Assembly (NCBI GenBank): GCA_963726315.1
Contig: CAVSBZ010000004.1
Location: forward strand, 124,001-188,000
DNA: 64,000 nucleotides
Direction of reading: 5' to 3'
Source of the DNA: FEB-25 sp963726315
GTDB lineage: Bacteria > Chloroflexota > Anaerolineae > Anaerolineales > UBA4823
A program made the position numbers and the translations under genes. Numbering within the stretch: the stretch's first letter is position 1; every line of letters begins with the position of its first letter. Shown here piece after piece: positions 28,901 through 38,032 of the stretch. The notes beneath the pieces are model-generated. The model saw only the letters and a list, made by a program, of their open reading frames with translations, did not search any database and was not told the origin of the DNA.

Positions 28901-29752
28901 ATTGCATCAACGGTAAGATTCAGTTGGAATATGGCAGAAGGTGCCAGTTCCTATCGAATTCAAGTGGCAACCGATCCAAATTTTGCTTATCCGGTTATCG
29001 ATCTTCTTACACCCTTAAATTCAGTTACCACCCAAAGTACCTTTCCACCTGACACATATTATTGGCGGGTTCAGATTTTACGTTATGGTGATATCCGGAA
29101 TGACTGGGCGCAAGGACCAACATTCGATATTTCCCTCCCAGTTCCCGAAGGTCTCAGTCCCGCAGATGGTCAGACTTTTCAGAACTCACCTACATATTGC
29201 TGGCAACCACTAGTCGTGCTCAATGAGGCAGGTAATGCCGTCTTTACCGCCTGGAAATATCGAGTACAGGTGAGTGTGGACCCCAATTTTGGCAATATCT
29301 ACGATTTAGCCGATACATATAATAATTGTTGGACGCCTGGCACAGGCTACAGCGATGGTTCTTATTATTGGCGGGTCGCAATGATCGATGGCAGTAACAG
29401 GCTAGGACCGTTCAGCCCATCGGTGACGTTCGTAAAACAGTACGCCCAACCTTCTTTGATCGACCCGATATCAGAATCAATAGTAAGTACGCCAGGCTTC
29501 ATCTGGTCTCCCGTGTATGGTGCTGCATCTTATGTGATTGAAGTATCGAAATATCCAACTTTTTCATCAATTTATGATTCACAAGAATCGATCAACATAC
29601 ATTACACCCCCACCTGGATCTATACAAACAATCGGGAATACTACTGGAGAGTTGCGATCAAAGATCTAAACGGCAAGCAAGGACCATTCACCAGCGCGAG
29701 GTTTATTATCGGAAAAGTGTATCCTTCATATCTACCACAAATTCGCAGGTAA
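25916..29752 (+). CDS. Large exported repeat protein with about ten fibronectin-III-like modules
   Basis: 1278 residues. An N-terminal signal or anchor (residues 13-40) is followed by about ten beta-sandwich modules of roughly 95 residues. Each has F-x-W-x-P-V near the start, YR-x-Q-V in the middle, and Y-Y-W-R-V near the end (at about 115, 212, 313, 406, 528, 648, 955, 1047, 1150, 1241). The modules resemble FN3 domains. A different domain sits at about 665-870, with IGDDPAGDSS, YVFYIDLDN and WNGNSWSNG; it may be a carbohydrate-binding-like beta sandwich. The C-terminus ends YPSYLPQIRR, like a short tail I recall from other exported Chloroflexota proteins. Probable surface or matrix protein; ligand unknown. 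GGAG precedes ATG 25916. Confidence 0.82.
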   Translation: MANWIHTFMKPGRLFYSIIFSILIAIFTTPLTVFRASFLSAPIPMYPENDTITTPDTDPPLGIPSFSWTPVISATIYRLQVDTQINFSQPTLDITTRNTTYTPFSLGHLFADGELYWRVRVDDPPPAGDWSPAYRFTKMWATLENRPDLLSPADSERLAFFDAPAFSWTPVIGAARYRFQIATSPEGFEQPLISIDTLSTSIQPTDRLPNGAYYWRIVPIDAADHPGTSSSVHTFIAAYGSQYLNDMMPTLVSPEDESYPTFTPTFHWTAVKGAEFYRLDYTKDDTCDFTLATSLVTRQTYYSPTESFSNNYRYCWRVRVESGPAIGDWSVTWHFQKTWDLTPLLLTPTDHYQTGLYPLYSWSPIPGASSYLVQISQNINFSPIYEESITANTTYAPQNKYDGTSHYYWRVTPIDGGGEFGVTSEVAEYHSRADSEAPILIYPFYYYPPNNYGGFTINPYEDRTVAFPIFIWHRVLLPAPHGGVFANAYRLQVDDSPNFDSIDWQYDTENTSATPTTTEDFIPASHQDYYWRVCPLAELFAQDCLADTDTGLAWWSQVWLTQYDQSLTITPTDGNQPELLRPQISEESVEATPLLEWFPLLGATQYQVEVSRDANFLTSEISETVTFTAYSPKYSLAQRSLGLTDYGTFYWRVRGLTVDGWGNWSGVWRFQIASQSEWRFGRSLGNLENRLLIGDDPAGDSSQSYDLTTLNVAQSSTDWYLGFNSTTSSDDMTYVFYIDLDNASGSGGTQPPERSYQVTTKPEHQPEYVIYTDVISGSIHAQNTWVYSWNGNSWSNGHKLSDIGGGTFVDYDYIELRIPSSEIGMDQESSSASLMLFSVRNSDGVLQDTVPSDPDVPGSAELSRFSSVSERINLVFPPSTDTGDPGFQTSLLPFYWDWPTGSDGASPFGGINLQVDLDENFSPPHEATFQIYSNSAYFSQNDVTLLDDIVGDNIYYWRIQPRYLLGGYPEAFGAWTGGWSFRRQGFIAQNLVASIIASTVRFSWNMAEGASSYRIQVATDPNFAYPVIDLLTPLNSVTTQSTFPPDTYYWRVQILRYGDIRNDWAQGPTFDISLPVPEGLSPADGQTFQNSPTYCWQPLVVLNEAGNAVFTAWKYRVQVSVDPNFGNIYDLADTYNNCWTPGTGYSDGSYYWRVAMIDGSNRLGPFSPSVTFVKQYAQPSLIDPISESIVSTPGFIWSPVYGAASYVIEVSKYPTFSSIYDSQESINIHYTPTWIYTNNREYYWRVAIKDLNGKQGPFTSARFIIGKVYPSYLPQIRR

Positions 29753-29821
29753 TTAATCTTAGAACTATACGGATTTATTGGTATTGAATACTACAGATTA
29801 ATATCATTAGTCACTATAAAC

Positions 29822-29859
29822 AAAAAAAACCAGTGGGATTTTCACCCACTGGTTTTTTA
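29822..29859. terminator. Bidirectional terminator between the repeat protein and rpoD
   Basis: AAAAACCAGTGGG at 29825-29837 pairs with CCCACTGGTTTTT at 29845-29857 around a short loop. A run of A on one side and T on the other lets it stop transcription from both convergent genes. Confidence 0.92.
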
Positions 29860-29864
29860 TTGTC

Positions 29865-31088
29865 TTATCCCAGGTACTCTCGCAACCTGCGGCGGATTGC
29901 CGGATGTCTCAAGCGGCTTAGAGCCTGTGCTTCGATTTGTCGTACACGTTCACGTGTGACCCCCATCTTTCGCCCTACTTCCTCAAGTGTGTACGCCTGT
30001 CCATCCAAAAGTCCGTATCTTAATTGCAGAATTCGCACTTCACGTGGAGGTAATCCATTTAAAACGACATCCAGGTGTTCCCGTAACAAATTATAGGTTG
30101 CCGTCTCATCCGGAGCAGGCACTTCTTCATCCTGAATAAAATCCCCCAGGACCGAATCCTCTTCATCATCTGTCGGTGTCTCCAGCGACAGTGGGCGGCG
30201 CGCAACCTGGATCATATTCTCAACTTTTTGCGGGGTAACTTCAAGTGCTTCTGCGAGCTCGTCAACACTTGGGTCACGCCCTAACCTTTGGGTTAGCTGG
30301 TGCTGAACACGAAGCAGTTTATTAATTTGATCACCCATGTGTACTGGAACGCGGATAGTTCGCCCCTGGTCCGCTATGGCGCGGGTTACTGCCTGGCGGA
30401 TCCACCAGGTGGCATAGGTGCTGAACTTATGTCCCCGGCGGTAATCAAATTTCTTGGCTGCGCGGATAAGGCCGATGTTGCCTTCCTGAATAAGGTCAAG
30501 GAACGGTACACCCCGACCCATATATTTCTTGGCTACACTGATCACAAGACGTGAGTTCGCTGTGATAAGATGCTCACGGGCTAACCAACCATCTTCAATG
30601 TGCATCTGAAGCTCGCCCCGTCGTCGGATGCTTATATTTCCCTTGGCCAATTCTTCACGCGCTAATCGCCCTTGTTCGATTCGCTTTGCCAGCTGGACTT
30701 CCTCTACAGCGGTCAGTAGAGGAACGCGTCCGACCTCTTTCAAGTAAAGACCGATCGTATCGTCTGTGTCGATATTGGCTAGGTAATTGTCATCAACCGC
30801 AACGGTGCGACGAGTTTCCTCTTCAACTTCTTCCTCTTCTACCGCAACGATTTCATCTTCAGTTGGCGCACCTACAGTAACATCATCTACATAGGGTATC
30901 CCAGCACTGATTAAAGCCGCGAAGGCTTCCTCCAGCTGGTCAACATCCTGTTCAGCTTCTGGAAAAAAGCTCAAAATATCGTCGATGGTTACAAAAGATT
31001 TCTGCCTGCCCAGCTCAATCAATCTTGCCAGGGCAGGATGTTCATCTTCTCGATTTGCTATAGCATTAATTAATTCTTCATCAATCAT
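29865..31088 (-). CDS. rpoD: Primary RNA polymerase sigma-70 factor
   Basis: Housekeeping sigma factor, 407 residues. A short region 1.1 (residues 1-70) is followed by an acidic linker. Then come region 1.2 (DTIGLYLKEVGRVPLLTAVEEVQLAKRIEQG), region 2 with the -10 recognition helix (DLIQEGNIGLIRAAKKFDYRRGHKFSTYATWWIRQA), region 3 (HMGDQINKLLRV) and region 4 with the -35 helix (TLEEVGRKMGVTRERVRQIEAQAL). It ends LREYLG. The VP-x-H-M motif and length class identify a group 1 factor. TTAGGGAG precedes ATG 31088. Confidence 0.96.
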   Translation of the reverse strand: MIDEELINAIANREDEHPALARLIELGRQKSFVTIDDILSFFPEAEQDVDQLEEAFAALISAGIPYVDDVTVGAPTEDEIVAVEEEEVEEETRRTVAVDDNYLANIDTDDTIGLYLKEVGRVPLLTAVEEVQLAKRIEQGRLAREELAKGNISIRRRGELQMHIEDGWLAREHLITANSRLVISVAKKYMGRGVPFLDLIQEGNIGLIRAAKKFDYRRGHKFSTYATWWIRQAVTRAIADQGRTIRVPVHMGDQINKLLRVQHQLTQRLGRDPSVDELAEALEVTPQKVENMIQVARRPLSLETPTDDEEDSVLGDFIQDEEVPAPDETATYNLLREHLDVVLNGLPPREVRILQLRYGLLDGQAYTLEEVGRKMGVTRERVRQIEAQALSRLRHPAIRRRLREYLG

Positions 31089-31229
31089 TTTAACTCCCTA
31101 ACCGGCTCGATCTCCGGAGTAGGAACCATTTCTTTCCTATTCAGAATACACTTTTTTTCATTGAAAATCAAGTACCAATTCATGATTATTCCTTCCAGCA
31201 TCCTTTTATTGGGTAGGAGTATCTATAGG

Positions 31230-31850
31230 TTAAGGTGCAATCGGTGTGCCCGTTACCTCGACCGTTGAAGTTGCCAAAATAGGTGGCGACTTTAATAAAT
31301 TCAAAACATTATCCATGCTCACATTGCCTACGATTACGATCGGGCCAGAATCCACTCGGAGGTAATAACCTGTCCCGACCGCAGTGCGTGAGCCAACATC
31401 GGTGACTATTTGTTTTCCATCAGAAGTCAGTATAGTTATCATATATGCAGGGTTAGCCAATCCAACTGAATCCAGCCCTGGCGATAGGGTTAGCGTTTCC
31501 AAAATCTGTAGTGAGAGCAGCTGCTTGTTGATGGCTTCAATTTGGAATAAATCGGCTGCATCAGCAGGCAGACCTTTAATTACCCAACTTGTAGATCCAC
31601 TTTCACGCTTGAATTCAGTGCTATCTCCGTTGCTGCTGGTTATATCAATATCCACGACCTGAGAATTCAGTGAGTTGTATAGTTTTTCTGAGTTTGCAAT
31701 CGGTGTAGTGGTGGCAGCATTGGCGCTTGTTTTTGTCTGATAGCGTTGAAACACCCAGGCAAATAACACCAGCACACCAAATACGATCAGCAAGACCCAG
31801 GTTGTGCGTCGCACCATGGTTCTTAACCTCTTCTTCTCCGCGTTACCCAC
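31230..31850 (-). CDS. DUF4340-type membrane-anchored protein of the Gld-type ABC operon
   Basis: 206 residues with one N-terminal membrane segment (residues 16-35) and an extracytoplasmic beta-rich domain (DIDITSSNG, WVIKGLPADAAD, YMITILTSDGKQIVTDVGSRT). DUF4340 proteins regularly follow GldG-like genes. Here it overlaps the gldG-like gene by 28 bases. Shorter than many DUF4340 proteins, with a single domain copy. Function unknown; probably an accessory of the ABC exporter. Confidence 0.82.
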   Translation of the reverse strand: MGNAEKKRLRTMVRRTTWVLLIVFGVLVLFAWVFQRYQTKTSANAATTTPIANSEKLYNSLNSQVVDIDITSSNGDSTEFKRESGSTSWVIKGLPADAADLFQIEAINKQLLSLQILETLTLSPGLDSVGLANPAYMITILTSDGKQIVTDVGSRTAVGTGYYLRVDSGPIVIVGNVSMDNVLNLLKSPPILATSTVEVTGTPIAP

Positions 31851-33406
31851 GTTCCCACGCCAGCCACCAGAACGATGCCAGGAAGAACAATCAATGAAAC
31901 CAGGAAGATCAAATTTTTGGTGTAGGCATTTGGCTGGACAAGGGTTCTTTCAACGGTGGTTTTGGGAGTCAGGCTGATCAGGTTAACTTCTTTTGCCTCC
32001 CAATCGATGGAATTGACGATCATATCACCGTTTCCGTAAGTCCCAAAATTTCCATTTAAGGCAAAATCAGCATCACCAAACACAACCAACCGTGCGGTAT
32101 TACTCGTTCCTTGCGCCGCCGCAGCGATTGAGATCGGACCAAATGAATCCGCTACTTGTTCTGGCTTCATTGTGCCATCTTTAACCGAAGCCATGTCCGT
32201 CTCTGCCCAGGATTGTTGTGCGGTCGTAATCAAGATAGTTTTCGTATAATTATTGCCAGTAGAATCATTCGTTGTCACGCTACGTGCAGTTGGGAAAAAA
32301 GTTCCCAGCCCGTTCATTTTATCGGTGATGACATGTTGCCCATATTGATCTGCAATGGCTAGAAAAGGTTGTTGATAGGTTTGATTTGCTTGTAAATCGA
32401 CGACAATATCATTTCCAAGGGCAATCCCATAATTTTGAAACAGATCATTAGCCAATGGATCTGGTGAGTCGCTGAAATCCGTAACAACGATTGGCTCTTC
32501 CATCACTACCATTGAACCACCGTTATTAATATAATCATCCAATAAACTCACTTCAGAATCCGAGAGAGGTTTCATTGGACCTGCGATTACAATGACACTT
32601 GCATCACTCGGGATTTGATTGGTTGACAATAAATTCAGCGGTGAGACGGTATAGTTTTTAGCCTCTAACGCAGCTTTTAATTGCGAGTACGACTGGTCAC
32701 CGCTACTATCGATCGGAAACTCTCCATGACCGGTCAGGAAGTAAACCACATGGTTCCCTGGGTTCATTAACCTTAACATCGCTCCAGTGATTTCGGTTTC
32801 TGAAATCGATGTTATGGACCTCCTCGTATTACCCAAGTAGAGCACGATAGTACCATCTGAGGAGATACCGGCATCAGTGGCAGCGGCTGGATCGTTATTC
32901 GGATCGATAAACTCGTATTGGAATTTACCTGCGCCGTCATAGACATACTTGTCCAGCAATGTTTTCGCATTCTCTTTAGATGCTGTCACCGCTGAATTGG
33001 TTGTAAAGAAGGCTTTCGCTACAACCTTATCAGGCAAGCTTTTCAAAACGTCGACTGTCTCTTTTGCCAGGGTATTTGATTGATCTTCTGTCAAATCCCA
33101 GCGTTTGGTGTTTTTATAAGCCAGGTAATTGATCACCACAAGTATGCCCAGGAAAGCGATAACTAAGATCAAAGCATTACTGCCATATTTTGCCTGGCGA
33201 CCCGTCATGGCTTTCCGAATTGCCCCAGGGTCCATTGCAACGAACACCGCCAGACCGATGATAAACAATCCCAGGCAAATCTGAACAGCCAGGTTCCATT
33301 CTCGTTGAAAAAGATAAATGATTGCAGCTGCAAGTAGAGCAATGACCGAAAGGATGAGTGCTCCCCATCGAATGAAATGACGCCAGCTGGGTTTCATTAG
33401 CGCCAC
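31823..33406 (-). CDS. GldG-like ABC transporter auxiliary protein
   Basis: 527 residues. Three N-terminal membrane segments (about 12-34, 40-60, 78-98) precede a large extracytoplasmic domain with the GldG/ABC-auxiliary signature (LSDSE, YFLTGHGEFP, VIVIAGPMKPLSDSEVSLLDDYINNGGSMVVMEEP). A C-terminal membrane segment ends in RRRRG. In Bacteroidota GldG works with GldF and GldA in gliding and secretion; in Chloroflexota the cargo of such exporters is unknown. It overlaps the permease gene by 10 bases, so the four genes form one operon. Confidence 0.88.
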   Translation of the reverse strand: MALMKPSWRHFIRWGALILSVIALLAAAIIYLFQREWNLAVQICLGLFIIGLAVFVAMDPGAIRKAMTGRQAKYGSNALILVIAFLGILVVINYLAYKNTKRWDLTEDQSNTLAKETVDVLKSLPDKVVAKAFFTTNSAVTASKENAKTLLDKYVYDGAGKFQYEFIDPNNDPAAATDAGISSDGTIVLYLGNTRRSITSISETEITGAMLRLMNPGNHVVYFLTGHGEFPIDSSGDQSYSQLKAALEAKNYTVSPLNLLSTNQIPSDASVIVIAGPMKPLSDSEVSLLDDYINNGGSMVVMEEPIVVTDFSDSPDPLANDLFQNYGIALGNDIVVDLQANQTYQQPFLAIADQYGQHVITDKMNGLGTFFPTARSVTTNDSTGNNYTKTILITTAQQSWAETDMASVKDGTMKPEQVADSFGPISIAAAAQGTSNTARLVVFGDADFALNGNFGTYGNGDMIVNSIDWEAKEVNLISLTPKTTVERTLVQPNAYTKNLIFLVSLIVLPGIVLVAGVGTWVTRRRRG

Positions 33407-34140
33407 CTCCTCATTTCGACTGCTGCTGTTCCAAGGAATAGAGCCAACGATGTCAGGCTCAGGTAATAGACGATATCACTCACTGATATGGTTCCCTGAA
33501 AAAATGTTTGAGAAAAATGGCTGATAAAATTCAAATAGCTCAATAATTGGTTGCCTGTGCCAGCCGAAGCTGATGATGAAGGATTTACCAACAATAAGAT
33601 AATTACCACGACGAATGTGATCACAAAAACAACAACCTGGTTACTCACCATGGATGAGATAAATACACCGATCGCGGTTAAGCTTGCGACGATCAGGATT
33701 AATCCCAGATAACCGCTGAACAAGATACCAGGGTCGATCCCAGGTTTAACCATAGAATTTAATATGATTGGGAAGATGAAAGTGATCGCCAGCAAGCTAA
33801 TAACAAAGAAAAAAACTCCCAACCACTTCCCAACGACTAATTCCCAATCTTTAACTGGAGCAGTCAATAACAGCTCCATGGTTCCCGACCGCATTTCCTC
33901 AGCGATCGATCGCATTGTTACGGCTGGTAGTACGATCCATAATAAGGTGAATATCCAATAGATGATAAACTGGACATTGGGTACATAATTCTGGAAAGCT
34001 GCCTGAGTGATCGCCTGGTACAATTCCCTAAAGAAACTATACCCAAGTACCAGCATAAATACGAACGCCACCGCATAAGCAACCGGGCTGAGAAAAAAAG
34101 ACTTGTACTCCCTCCGCGCGATTATCCAGACATTACGCAT
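33397..34140 (-). CDS. ABC-2 type permease, GldF-like
   Basis: 247 residues with six membrane segments. It has the family start (RNVWIIARREYKSFFLSPVAYAVAFVFMLVLGYSFF) and the conserved cytoplasmic motif RSIAEEMRSGTMELLLTAPVKDWELVVGKW, which contacts the ATPase. Membrane component of the exporter encoded with the ATPase (34198-35151) and the GldG-like protein. Confidence 0.93.
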   Translation of the reverse strand: MRNVWIIARREYKSFFLSPVAYAVAFVFMLVLGYSFFRELYQAITQAAFQNYVPNVQFIIYWIFTLLWIVLPAVTMRSIAEEMRSGTMELLLTAPVKDWELVVGKWLGVFFFVISLLAITFIFPIILNSMVKPGIDPGILFSGYLGLILIVASLTAIGVFISSMVSNQVVVFVITFVVVIILLLVNPSSSASAGTGNQLLSYLNFISHFSQTFFQGTISVSDIVYYLSLTSLALFLGTAAVEMRRWR

Positions 34141-34197
34141 AAATTTCTTCCCAAAAATTTCCCTTCTTTAATGTTCTCTCTGCAACTACGGATAAAT

Positions 34198-35151
34198 TTA
34201 TAGTTCTTCTTCTGAATCATCGGTACTCGGAGGTTCAGGTTCTTCCCTTGTAAGCTTTAAGAATATATCTTCCAGGCTAAGGTCTATGTTCTTCAGCTCA
34301 AGTAGATCAAATCCTGCCTTGATCACCTCCCGCGCAATTGCAGGTCTAATATCTTTTCCAGGAGAGGTTTCAACTTCTAGCGCGCCTTCCTCAAGCATGC
34401 TCACTTTCCCTACACCGGGAATCTCTCGCATCAGCTTTTCCAATCCGTCGCCATCCCCCCTGACACGGACTGACACGCGCTGGACGCCGGTCAATCCAGC
34501 TTGCAGTCTTTCAGGCGTATCTTCAACAACGATCTCACCTTTGTTAATAATGAGCACCCTATCGCAGATTTGCTGCGCCTCGGAAAGCATATGTGTCGAC
34601 AGCAGGACTGTGCGTTGTTTGCCGATCTCTGTGATTAATGTCCGCACCTCTCGTACCTGAGCAGGATCCAATCCAATTGTTGGTTCATCTAAGATCAGCA
34701 CTTCGGGTTCATGCAGCAGGGCTTGTGCCAGACCAATCCGCTGGCGCATACCCTTGGACAGGTTGCTGATATACCCATTGGCACGATCTTCCATATGAAC
34801 AATTTCAAGGACGTCATCAACCCTTTCATCCGCATTTTTGATGTGGCGTAAATCAGCCATGTATTTCAGGTAGTCAAAGACTGACATATCAGGATACAAA
34901 GGGACGGTTTCTGGTAAATATCCCACTCGTTTCCTGACTTCCAGTGATTTGTCCACAACATCATATCCGGCCACCCGGGCAACGCCCAATGTAGGCGGAA
35001 TAAATCCAGTCAGGATGCGCATGGTTGTGGTCTTGCCTGCGCCATTCGGACCTAAGAATCCCAGGATTTCTCCCGAGTTTGCCTGGAATGTTAAATTATT
35101 AATCGCTCGTCGAGGGCCGTAATCTTTCGTCAGTCCTTCCACTTCGATCAT
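34198..35151 (-). CDS. ABC-2 type ATP-binding protein, GldA-like
   Basis: 317 residues from ATG 35151, chosen because AGGAGTTG lies just upstream; the open frame runs 21 codons further without a good ribosome binding site. Walker A is GPNGAGKTT, the Q-loop follows, the ABC signature is LSKGMRQRIGLAQAL, and Walker B is VLILDEPTIGLDP; the switch His is in LLSTHML. The C-terminal about 100 residues form the regulatory domain common in GldA/NatA-type ATPases. First gene of the exporter operon. Confidence 0.95.
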   Translation of the reverse strand: MIEVEGLTKDYGPRRAINNLTFQANSGEILGFLGPNGAGKTTTMRILTGFIPPTLGVARVAGYDVVDKSLEVRKRVGYLPETVPLYPDMSVFDYLKYMADLRHIKNADERVDDVLEIVHMEDRANGYISNLSKGMRQRIGLAQALLHEPEVLILDEPTIGLDPAQVREVRTLITEIGKQRTVLLSTHMLSEAQQICDRVLIINKGEIVVEDTPERLQAGLTGVQRVSVRVRGDGDGLEKLMREIPGVGKVSMLEEGALEVETSPGKDIRPAIAREVIKAGFDLLELKNIDLSLEDIFLKLTREEPEPPSTDDSEEEL

Positions 35152-35362
35152 AAACAACTCCTGAAAATACGAACAAAAAGCACGGCAACCGACTCCCGGA
35201 GGCTGTGCTCTCACCCTTGACTATGCAGTTAATAACTTGGCATAATCTATTTGAATAGATAATCGTGTCACTGTGTAAGACTATACATTAAAAAAACAGG
35301 CAGAGTCAAGTAGTTGATTGAAGTCTAATGAAACCCTAATCTGTAAAAATCTACCTGACTGG

Positions 35363-35392
35363 TTTGACTTTTTTTCTGTGATTAGGTAAAAT
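35363..35392 (+). promoter_or_regulatory. Candidate sigma-70 promoter for hppA
   Basis: TTGACT at 35363-35368 and TAAAAT at 35387-35392 are separated by 18 bases. It would give a leader of about 130 bases, which contains short GC-rich inverted repeats near 35460-35495. The 35152-35530 spacer holds no other gene. Confidence 0.5.
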
Positions 35393-35530
35393 ATCGCAAC
35401 CTGTGCGGAACTTTCTACAAATGAATCGCTAAATGAATTTATTAGACTTAATTTCCTTTCGGGTGACCCAGACGCGTTTGCGTGTGGGAATTTTGTTTGT
35501 TTACATCTAATTAGGTGGAGTGGAGGAAAG

Positions 35531-37921
35531 ATGAATATATTATGGCTTGCCCGACATGGTTTAACTGAGTTTGAGCAGCTTGCAATTTTAGGAGTAGTGG
35601 TGGTTGCATTCATCAGCCTCCTTTACGCCTGGTACTTGCGAGGCAGGGTGTTGGCTAAAGATAAAGGTACTGCGAAGATGCAGGAAGTGTGGAACGCTAT
35701 CCGCATTGGAGCCAATAGCTATTTAAACCGCCAATTACGATCAATCCTTCCTGTTATATTAGTATTAACCGTTGCGTTATTCCTCTCAGTTTACATCGTT
35801 CCGCCCTCATTGGAAGCCCGCGAGTGGCACTGCATTTTTCTTCAGGGTGTGGATGCACGCAATATTAGTGCATTGACTGCGTGCGCAAATGGTATCACCA
35901 AGGAAGGCACTCCCCAAGCCTACCAACAGATCTTGCTCATCATTGGTGTTGCCCGCATGATTGGTTTTATTATGGGTGCTTCATTCTCCTTGACTGTGGG
36001 CCAGCTTGGGATGCGCATGGCGATTGAAGCGAACGTCCGGGCAGCTTCTGCAGCCCGCCGTGGTTTCAATGAAGCCCTTTCCATTGCCTATTATGCCGGT
36101 ACGATCACCGGGATGTTGACGGATGGGCTTGGTCTATTGGGTGGGACACTGATATTTATGATCTTTGGTCGCGCTGCACCTGATGCGCTCCTGGGGTTCG
36201 GCTTCGGTGGCACCTTGTTGGCATTATTCATGCGCGTGGGTGGCGGAATATATACCAAAGCAGCAGACGTCGGCGCTGACCTCGTCGGAAAAGTGGAGCA
36301 CGACATACCCGAAGATGATCCTCGCAATGCAGCCGTGATCGCTGACCTGGTTGGAGATAATGTTGGTGATTGCGCTGGAATGGCCGCCGATATCTTTGAA
36401 AGTTACGAGGTGACCATTGTTTCTGGTCTGATCCTTGGCCTGGCGCTGGTTGCACTGACGGGTGACTTGTATTGGATCGTCTACCCGCTGATCATCCGCG
36501 CCATCGGTGTGATCAGCTCCATCCTCGGCACTTTTACCGTTCCAATTTGGGAAAAATTTCCCATCAAGTTCCTGCGTGCCCATGATGCCGAAGAGGCCAT
36601 GTTCCGCTCATACGAAGTATCCAGTGTCAACACCATAATCTGGGCATTCGCCCTGGCCTATTGGTATGCCCATGATTGGAGGTTGGCTGCCTTGACGGCT
36701 ATCGGTGTCGGTCTTGCTGTCGCTTACAATCCGCTGACTTCCTATTTCACATCTACTAAGAAGCCTCCGGTCAAGGAAATCGTAGAATCTACCCGTGGAG
36801 GGCCTGCAACAACGATTCTGTCAGGTTTATCTGTGGGCATGGAATCAAGCGTATGGGCGTTGGTGGTCATCGCCATCAGTTTTATCCTGGCACTCCTCCT
36901 GTACCAAAATAGTGGAACCGTTTATGTGTTGTACGCTGTCGCCATGATCGGTATTGGCATGCTTAGCCATACCGGTAATAATGTTGCCATGGACTCATAT
37001 GGTCCGATATCGGATAATGCCAATGGGATCGGTGAGATGGCATGGCACGGTATGGAGGACGAGGAGACGGTTAAAGCCCGTCAGATCATGGCTGACCTGG
37101 ACGCAGTCGGGAATACCACCAAAGCCATCACCAAGGGTGTTGCCATTGCTTCCGCTGTGATCGCCGCGGTCAGCCTGTTTGCCTCGTTCATCACCGATGT
37201 AGGCCGCGTCCAGACCCAGCTCGGATTTCCCATCATGGATGCCATACGGGTTTCGGATACCCGCGTATTTATTGGCTTGCTCCTCGGTGGTGCGCTTCCA
37301 TGGCTGTTTAGCTCCCTATCCATCAAGGCTGTAACCCGCGCTGCCGGACTGATCGTTGAAGAAGTCCGTCGCCAGTTCCGCATCCCTGGATTAATGGAAG
37401 GAACAGTTCAGCCAGATTATGCCCGGGCAGTCGAAATCTCCACCACAGCCGCTCAAAAGGAGCTCATTCCTCTTGCCACGATTGCCGTGTTGTTACCTCT
37501 GGTAGTTGGTTTAGTTTTAGGCGTTGAAGCCCTTGGTGGTTTCCTGGCTGGGATAATCCTGAGTGGGCAGTTGTTAGCGGTCTTCATGGCCAATACTGGT
37601 GGTGCCTGGGACAATGCCAAGAAAACGATCGAAGATGAACCTCGCAATCTGGAGGCGAATACCGGTAAAGGGTCTGAGCGCCATAAAGCTGGTGTGGTAG
37701 GTGATACTGTTGGAGACCCGCTCAAAGATACGGCTGGACCAGCATTGAACCCGATGATCAAAGTCGTCAATCTGGTCAGCTTGATTATGGCACCTATCAT
37801 TGTGAAATACAGTCAAAATGCGGCTGTTTCTTACGTAGTTGGGTTCGTTCTATTGGTTGCTGTTGGATGGGCAATCCTGCGCAGCAAAAAACGAGCAGTA
37901 CCATTTGAGGAACCCGCATAA
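35531..37921 (+). CDS. hppA: Membrane-bound proton-pumping pyrophosphatase
   Basis: Couples pyrophosphate hydrolysis to ion export across the membrane. 796 residues with about 16 membrane segments. The catalytic motif region is DVGADLVGKVEHDIPEDDPRNAAVIADLVGDNVGDCAGMAADIFES, and the C-terminal acidic motif DTVGDPLKDTAGPALNP is complete. The site near residue 528 reads G-N-T-T-K-A: Lys here is the known mark of K+-independent H+-pumping enzymes, whereas K+-dependent ones carry Ala. A strong GGAGGAAAG precedes ATG 35531. Useful for energy conservation in an anaerobe. Confidence 0.95.
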   Translation: MNILWLARHGLTEFEQLAILGVVVVAFISLLYAWYLRGRVLAKDKGTAKMQEVWNAIRIGANSYLNRQLRSILPVILVLTVALFLSVYIVPPSLEAREWHCIFLQGVDARNISALTACANGITKEGTPQAYQQILLIIGVARMIGFIMGASFSLTVGQLGMRMAIEANVRAASAARRGFNEALSIAYYAGTITGMLTDGLGLLGGTLIFMIFGRAAPDALLGFGFGGTLLALFMRVGGGIYTKAADVGADLVGKVEHDIPEDDPRNAAVIADLVGDNVGDCAGMAADIFESYEVTIVSGLILGLALVALTGDLYWIVYPLIIRAIGVISSILGTFTVPIWEKFPIKFLRAHDAEEAMFRSYEVSSVNTIIWAFALAYWYAHDWRLAALTAIGVGLAVAYNPLTSYFTSTKKPPVKEIVESTRGGPATTILSGLSVGMESSVWALVVIAISFILALLLYQNSGTVYVLYAVAMIGIGMLSHTGNNVAMDSYGPISDNANGIGEMAWHGMEDEETVKARQIMADLDAVGNTTKAITKGVAIASAVIAAVSLFASFITDVGRVQTQLGFPIMDAIRVSDTRVFIGLLLGGALPWLFSSLSIKAVTRAAGLIVEEVRRQFRIPGLMEGTVQPDYARAVEISTTAAQKELIPLATIAVLLPLVVGLVLGVEALGGFLAGIILSGQLLAVFMANTGGAWDNAKKTIEDEPRNLEANTGKGSERHKAGVVGDTVGDPLKDTAGPALNPMIKVVNLVSLIMAPIIVKYSQNAAVSYVVGFVLLVAVGWAILRSKKRAVPFEEPA

Positions 37922-37935
37922 TACCAGCACATTTA

Positions 37936-37966
37936 AATCCCTCCCCAAACGGGAGGGATTTTTTTA
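37936..37966 (+). terminator. Terminator after hppA
   Basis: AATCCCTCCC pairs with GGGAGGGATT around a five-base loop and is followed by TTTTTTT. Confidence 0.92.
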
Positions 37967-38032
37967 TAAACTGGCTCCACTCTTGCAACTTCTGCCAGAA
38001 TAAGGCATACTTAACTTCGGGAGTCCTAACCT

